The notes under the pieces are model-generated. The model saw nothing but the letters and a program-made list of their open reading frames with translations. It was not told the DNA's origin and did no database searches. Below, piece after piece: positions 49,710 to 53,052 of a stretch of DNA of 53,052 bases. Position 1 is the stretch's first letter. Each line of letters opens with the position of its first letter. Both the position numbers and the translations under genes were made by a program. The stretch is taken from positions 1-53,052 of the forward strand of contig NZ_JAGPBB010000016.1 of the NCBI RefSeq assembly GCF_018063565.1, in the 5' to 3' direction. Source of the DNA: Rhodoferax sp. (GTDB lineage Bacteria > Pseudomonadota > Gammaproteobacteria > Burkholderiales > Burkholderiaceae_C).

Positions 49710-51374
49710 ATGCTCTTAGCCGTCTCTGCCAGAACACCCTGGCACCCCGTTGCACTTCTGTTGATCCTGGCACTCTGGCTGGCCACGGTGGGCAACATTC
49801 CCCTCTGGAGTGCCATCTGGCGCCTGCCGGAGACCCATGGATGGCACGCCCTGGTGACCGTGGGCAGTCTCGGACTTGCCGTGCTGGCGGTCATCTGGTC
49901 TGCCCTCTGTCTGCTGCTCTGGCCGCGTTGGCTTAAGCCGGCGGGCCTGCTGTTCCTGATCATGAGTGCTGCAGCGAGTTTTTTCATGCAACGCTACGGC
50001 GTGGTAATCGACCCAAGCATGATCGCCAATGTGGCACAAACCGATGCCCGCGAAGTGCTGGATCTGTTGTCGTGGTCCATGTTGTTGACTGTGCTGCTGG
50101 GGGTCGTGTTGCCGGCAGTCTGGCTTTGGCGGCAGCCGCTGCGGCAGGTGGCCGTGTGGTCCCTGATGTGGCAACAAATGGGGGTTGCACTGCTGGCACT
50201 GCTGCTGACGGTTGCACTGTTGTGGTTGTCGTTTCAGGATTTGGCCTCCTTGATGCGCAATCACAAGTCGCTGCGCTACATGATCAACCCGTTCAACAGC
50301 GTTTACGCCATCACGCGGCATACCCTCGGACAGGCAGCAAAGGCGCAGCAGCCCTTGCTGCCCTTGGGTGAGGATGCTCGCCTGACGCGGGCAGCGGGTG
50401 CGCCGGATGCTTCGCCCCTGATTGTGGTGGTGGTCGGTGAAACGGCACGCGCGGCCAATTTTGGTCTGGGCGGGTATGCGCGTGACACCACACCACGCCT
50501 GAGAGAGTTGCAGTCTGCGGGTGACCTGGCGTACTTTTCGGACGTCAGCTCCTGTGGCACCAACACCCAGACCTCTGTGCCGTGTATGTTCTCGCATTTG
50601 GGTCGTAGCGCTTACCAGAAAAGCGATGTGCGCTATGAAAATATGCTTGACGTGTTGCAGCGTGCCGGCCTGGCCGTGCTTTGGATGGACAACCAGTCGG
50701 GCTGCAAAGGGGTCTGTGACCGGGTGCCAGAACGGCAAACCAGTGATCTGAAACTCCCTGATGTCTGTGGTCAGGACGGCTGTTTCGACGAGGTCATGCT
50801 GCGTGAGCTCGCCACGCAGCTCGATACTCTTGACCCGCAGCGCCGTGCCCGCGGCACGGTGGTGGTGCTGCACCAGATGGGCAGCCATGGCCCCGCCTAT
50901 TTCAAGCGTTCGCCGGCAGCGTTCAAACGCTTCCAGCCGGAATGCACCAGCAACGCCCTGCAGGACTGTCAACCTGAGCAATTGGTCAACACCTATGACA
51001 ACTCGATTGTCTATACCGACCATTTTCTGGCCGAGGCAGTACATTGGCTAAAAACGCAGGCCTCGGTACGCCCGACCGCGCTGCTGTACATGTCAGACCA
51101 CGGTGAGTCCCTGGGTGAAAAAGGCCTGTACCTGCACGGCATGCCTTACAGCATGGCACCCAAAGAGCAAACCCATGTGCCGATGGTGCTGTGGTTGTCA
51201 CCCGCCATGCAGCGTGAACGCGGCTGGCACATGGACTGTGTGCGGCAGCAGGCGCAAAAGCCCTGGTCACACGACAACTTGTTTCACACCGTGGTTCGCA
51301 TGGCAGGCGTGGCAACCCAGGTGGTGGAACCGCAACTTGACGTCCTCGCAGCGTGCTCGGGCCCGGCAGGTTAA
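49710..51374 (+). CDS. eptA: Lipid A phosphoethanolamine transferase (EptA family)
   Basis: The 554-aa product has five N-terminal membrane helices (to about residue 170) and a periplasmic sulfatase-fold domain. Metal and catalytic residues are visible: Glu in VVVVGETARAANF, the nucleophile Thr in CGTNTQTSVPCMF, and MSDHGESLGEKGLYLHG. Paired cysteines typical of EptA/MCR are present (CKGVC, CGQDGC). It transfers phosphoethanolamine from phosphatidylethanolamine to lipid A. It follows the two-component genes in the same direction by 54 bp and precedes the convergent dgkA. Confidence 0.93.
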   Translation: MLLAVSARTPWHPVALLLILALWLATVGNIPLWSAIWRLPETHGWHALVTVGSLGLAVLAVIWSALCLLLWPRWLKPAGLLFLIMSAAASFFMQRYGVVIDPSMIANVAQTDAREVLDLLSWSMLLTVLLGVVLPAVWLWRQPLRQVAVWSLMWQQMGVALLALLLTVALLWLSFQDLASLMRNHKSLRYMINPFNSVYAITRHTLGQAAKAQQPLLPLGEDARLTRAAGAPDASPLIVVVVGETARAANFGLGGYARDTTPRLRELQSAGDLAYFSDVSSCGTNTQTSVPCMFSHLGRSAYQKSDVRYENMLDVLQRAGLAVLWMDNQSGCKGVCDRVPERQTSDLKLPDVCGQDGCFDEVMLRELATQLDTLDPQRRARGTVVVLHQMGSHGPAYFKRSPAAFKRFQPECTSNALQDCQPEQLVNTYDNSIVYTDHFLAEAVHWLKTQASVRPTALLYMSDHGESLGEKGLYLHGMPYSMAPKEQTHVPMVLWLSPAMQRERGWHMDCVRQQAQKPWSHDNLFHTVVRMAGVATQVVEPQLDVLAACSGPAG

Positions 51375-51397
51375 CGGCAGGCTACGTTTCGTCTGCG

Positions 51398-51784
51398 TCA
51401 GACTGCCCACCAGCGCCACAACGCACTGAGCCAGACACCGCCGCACAACAGCAGACTGATGTGCACCGCGGCACTGCCCATGTCCTTGGCGCGTTTGGAC
51501 AGTTCATGCCATTGGGGGCCAATGCGGTCGATGGCGGACTCGATGCCGGTGTTGAGCAGTTCCACCACCAGCACGAACGCCAGGCAGGCAATCAAAAAAC
51601 CGGTTTCGAGCCAGCTCTGACCCAGCCAGAACGCTGCCGGTAGCCCCAGCATGGCGAGCAGGGCTTCCTGGCGGAAAGCGGGCTCAAACCAGGCGGCGTA
51701 AAGTCCTTGCCAGGAGTAGAGGGTGGCGTGCCAGACGCGCGCCAGCCCTGTACGTTTGGGTGCAACCGGTGGGGAGTTGTTCAC
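51398..51784 (-). CDS. dgkA: Diacylglycerol kinase
   Basis: The 128-aa membrane protein has three helices and the DgkA signature VELLNTGIESAIDRIGPQWH and KRAKDMGSAAVHISL. It phosphorylates diacylglycerol, which is released when EptA strips phosphoethanolamine from phosphatidylethanolamine, so its place next to eptA makes metabolic sense. The start is probably GTG at 51784, with no strong ribosome site. The start region lies close to the edge of an integrated element, so its native promoter may have been changed. Confidence 0.9.
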   Translation of the reverse strand: MNNSPPVAPKRTGLARVWHATLYSWQGLYAAWFEPAFRQEALLAMLGLPAAFWLGQSWLETGFLIACLAFVLVVELLNTGIESAIDRIGPQWHELSKRAKDMGSAAVHISLLLCGGVWLSALWRWWAV

Positions 51785-51863
51785 ATCAAGCCACGTGAGA
51801 ATGCCGTCAATTTGGTCCGCTGACAGGAATCAAAGTTCCCTAGCGTCAACGGGGGTTAATGCA

Positions 51864-51887
51864 AAATGTGCCCCCAAATGTGCCCCC
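51864..51887 (+). repeat. Perfect tandem repeat AAATGTGCCCCC x2
   Basis: Two exact 12-bp units lie 22 bp before the integrase start codon, and a preceding GGGGG (51851-51855) can pair with either CCCCC. It may be an integrase arm-type site or part of the attachment region. Confidence 0.6.
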
Positions 51888-51908
51888 AAATTGCAAAGGA
51901 TACCCATT

Positions 51909-53052
51909 ATGCCAATGACCGACGCCCTACTTCGCAACCTGACCGAACCCGGCAAACACTTTGACGGTGGCGGCCTTTATCTGGAACTGACCAAAGCGGG
52001 CGGCAAATACTGGCGCTTGAAGTACCGATTTGGCGGCACTGAAAAGCGACTGGCGTTCGGGGTTTATCCTGAAGTCGGATTGAAGGCCGCCCGCGATCTG
52101 GCCAATGAAGCCCGCAAGGCACTGAAAAGCGGAAGCGACCCGGGCGAGCTACGCAAGGCCGAACGGGCGAGAGTTGTTCAGGAAACGGTCAACACCCTTG
52201 AGGCCGTTTCCCGTGATTGGATGACGCACCAAGCCGCCCGCTGGGCACCTGTCACGCGTGACCGAATTCGCGCAAGCCTTGAAGCAGATGTTTTCCCGAG
52301 CCTAGGGGCACGCCCTATTGCCAGTCTCAAGCCCGGCGAGATCATGGCAGCGGTGAAAGCAATTGAAACCCGGGGCGCTGCGGATCAGGCAGACCGGGTT
52401 CTGAAAAGGGTCAAGGCGGTGTTTCGCTGGGCTGTGACCCATGAACGCATCGAATCAAACCCGATGGTCGATCTGGTTCCAAGCGAGATATTCAAACCCC
52501 GTCACGTAACGCACCGGGCCGCACTGGCTGACAAAGACTTACCCGAATTCCTGGCCAAGCTGGACGCCTATGAAGGCGACCCCCACACCTTGAACGCCCT
52601 GCGACTGTTGATCCTTACCGCAACCCGCCCCGGTGAAACTCGCGGGGCAAGGTGGGCAGAATTTGACATTGACGCGGCGCTGTGGGTGATTCCGCCCGGA
52701 CGTATGAAAATGAAGATTGAACACCGAGTACCACTGTCACGGCAAGCGGTGGCAGTGATGCGCACCATGCAAACCTTGACCGGCGGCGGTGATCTGGTGT
52801 TTCCAAGCCCGTTCTATCCCAGTCAAGCATTAAGTGAAAACACCTTTAATTCCGCCCTGGCACGCCTGGGCTTCAAAGGCACGGCGACTGCCCATGGTTT
52901 TAGAGCGCTGTTTTCCACGGTAGCGAACGAATGCAACTGGAACCCGGATGCGATTGAACGTCAACTGGCACACGTTGAGCGCAACGGCGTTCGGGCTGCT
53001 TACCATCGTTCAACCTATCTTGATGACCGGGCAAAGCTGATGCAGTGGTGGG
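51909..53052 (+). CDS. P4-type tyrosine recombinase (integrase), C-terminus beyond the window
   Basis: The frame is open from the ATG at 51909 (AAAGGA upstream) to the last base, 381 codons. It begins MPMTDALLRNLTEPGKHFDG, the N-terminal DUF4102-type DNA-binding domain of P4-like integrases, followed by a core-binding domain and the catalytic domain. Catalytic residues are visible: Arg in TATRPGETRGARW, His and Arg in AHGFRALFSTVA, the second His in RQLAHVERN, and the Tyr in RAAYHRSTYLDD. Only the end of the C-terminal tail is missing. Such enzymes insert genomic islands site-specifically, often at tRNA genes. Confidence 0.93.
   Translation, partial: MPMTDALLRNLTEPGKHFDGGGLYLELTKAGGKYWRLKYRFGGTEKRLAFGVYPEVGLKAARDLANEARKALKSGSDPGELRKAERARVVQETVNTLEAVSRDWMTHQAARWAPVTRDRIRASLEADVFPSLGARPIASLKPGEIMAAVKAIETRGAADQADRVLKRVKAVFRWAVTHERIESNPMVDLVPSEIFKPRHVTHRAALADKDLPEFLAKLDAYEGDPHTLNALRLLILTATRPGETRGARWAEFDIDAALWVIPPGRMKMKIEHRVPLSRQAVAVMRTMQTLTGGGDLVFPSPFYPSQALSENTFNSALARLGFKGTATAHGFRALFSTVANECNWNPDAIERQLAHVERNGVRAAYHRSTYLDDRAKLMQWW

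Larger units (their letters stand above)
51850..53052. mobile_element. Left edge of an integrated element with P4-type integrase
   Basis: From somewhere between the dgkA start and the integrase gene, sequence belongs to an integrative element that runs off the window. Support is the integrase itself and the tandem GTGCCCCC repeat before it. The exact attachment site cannot be fixed because the other end is not visible, and no tRNA gene is present here. Confidence 0.6.

Noticed and set aside
49716-51044. Open frame of 442 codons antisense to eptA
   Set aside because: A Gln/His/Arg-rich shadow of a clear EptA gene.
51785-51908. tRNA-gene attachment site next to the integrase
   Set aside because: No cloverleaf or tRNA 3'-end sequence is visible between dgkA and the integrase.

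Overview
The window is a high-GC chromosomal segment of a betaproteobacterium, most likely a Comamonadaceae/Rhodoferax-like member of the Burkholderiales. That placement is inferred from the form II Calvin-cycle gene set, protein style and a short dispersed repeat (ending AAGCGCTAGAGC) that I associate with this family. The encoded lifestyle is autotrophic growth on reduced sulfur.

Region 1 (1-14521) is carbon fixation. The start of cbbQ and the form II RuBisCO gene cbbM lie on the minus strand, and cbbM is divergent from a solitary ParA-type ATPase. An AEC permease and two small unknown genes follow, then cbbR, which is divergent from a long plus-strand operon: cbbY-cbbE-cbbF-cbbP-cbbT-cbbZ-cbbK-cbbA. 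Several intergenic gaps in this operon carry short palindromic repeats.

Region 2 (14599-24278) is sulfite oxidation. A minus-strand operon encodes SoeABC (cytoplasm-facing sulfite:quinone oxidoreductase), a TauE/SafE sulfite exporter, a DUF1634-like membrane protein, a tandem universal stress protein and a CMD-like/Rieske fusion. Divergent from soeA is a NarX/NarL-type two-component pair whose soluble sensor has a GAF domain with four cysteines.

Region 3 (24296-37853) is a complete oxidative (reverse) dissimilatory sulfite reductase operon, dsrABEFHCMKLJOPN-dsrR plus a siroheme-pathway methyltransferase, all on the minus strand. DsrEFH and DsrL mark it as the sulfur-oxidising type. DsrN carries an extra C-terminal DsrC-like domain that has lost the catalytic cysteines, and the DsrR-like protein ends in a Gly/Cys tail.

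Region 4 (38160-43539) is the most unusual part: nine compact plus-strand genes divergent from dsrA. They encode an 84-aa unknown protein, a Cas6/Cmx6-like RAMP protein with no CRISPR around it, a cysteine-free DsrC paralogue (RspA type), a helical unknown protein, a TauD-like dioxygenase, a protein that appears to join an HTH-like N-terminus to a 2Fe-2S ferredoxin and an FNR-like reductase, an S24/LexA-like protein without its catalytic lysine, and two small unknown proteins. I propose this as a candidate undescribed system linked to sulfur oxidation.

Region 5 (43621-46467) encodes a YeeE/YedE thiosulfate-type importer, a secreted unknown protein, DsrE2 and TusA, which would feed sulfane sulfur to DsrEFH/DsrC. 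Region 6 (46670-51784) is an envelope-modification block: a PAP2 phosphatase with a PmrA-like box upstream, a PmrAB-like two-component system, an EptA phosphoethanolamine transferase and DgkA. The window ends inside a P4-type tyrosine integrase (from 51909), the edge of an integrated element.
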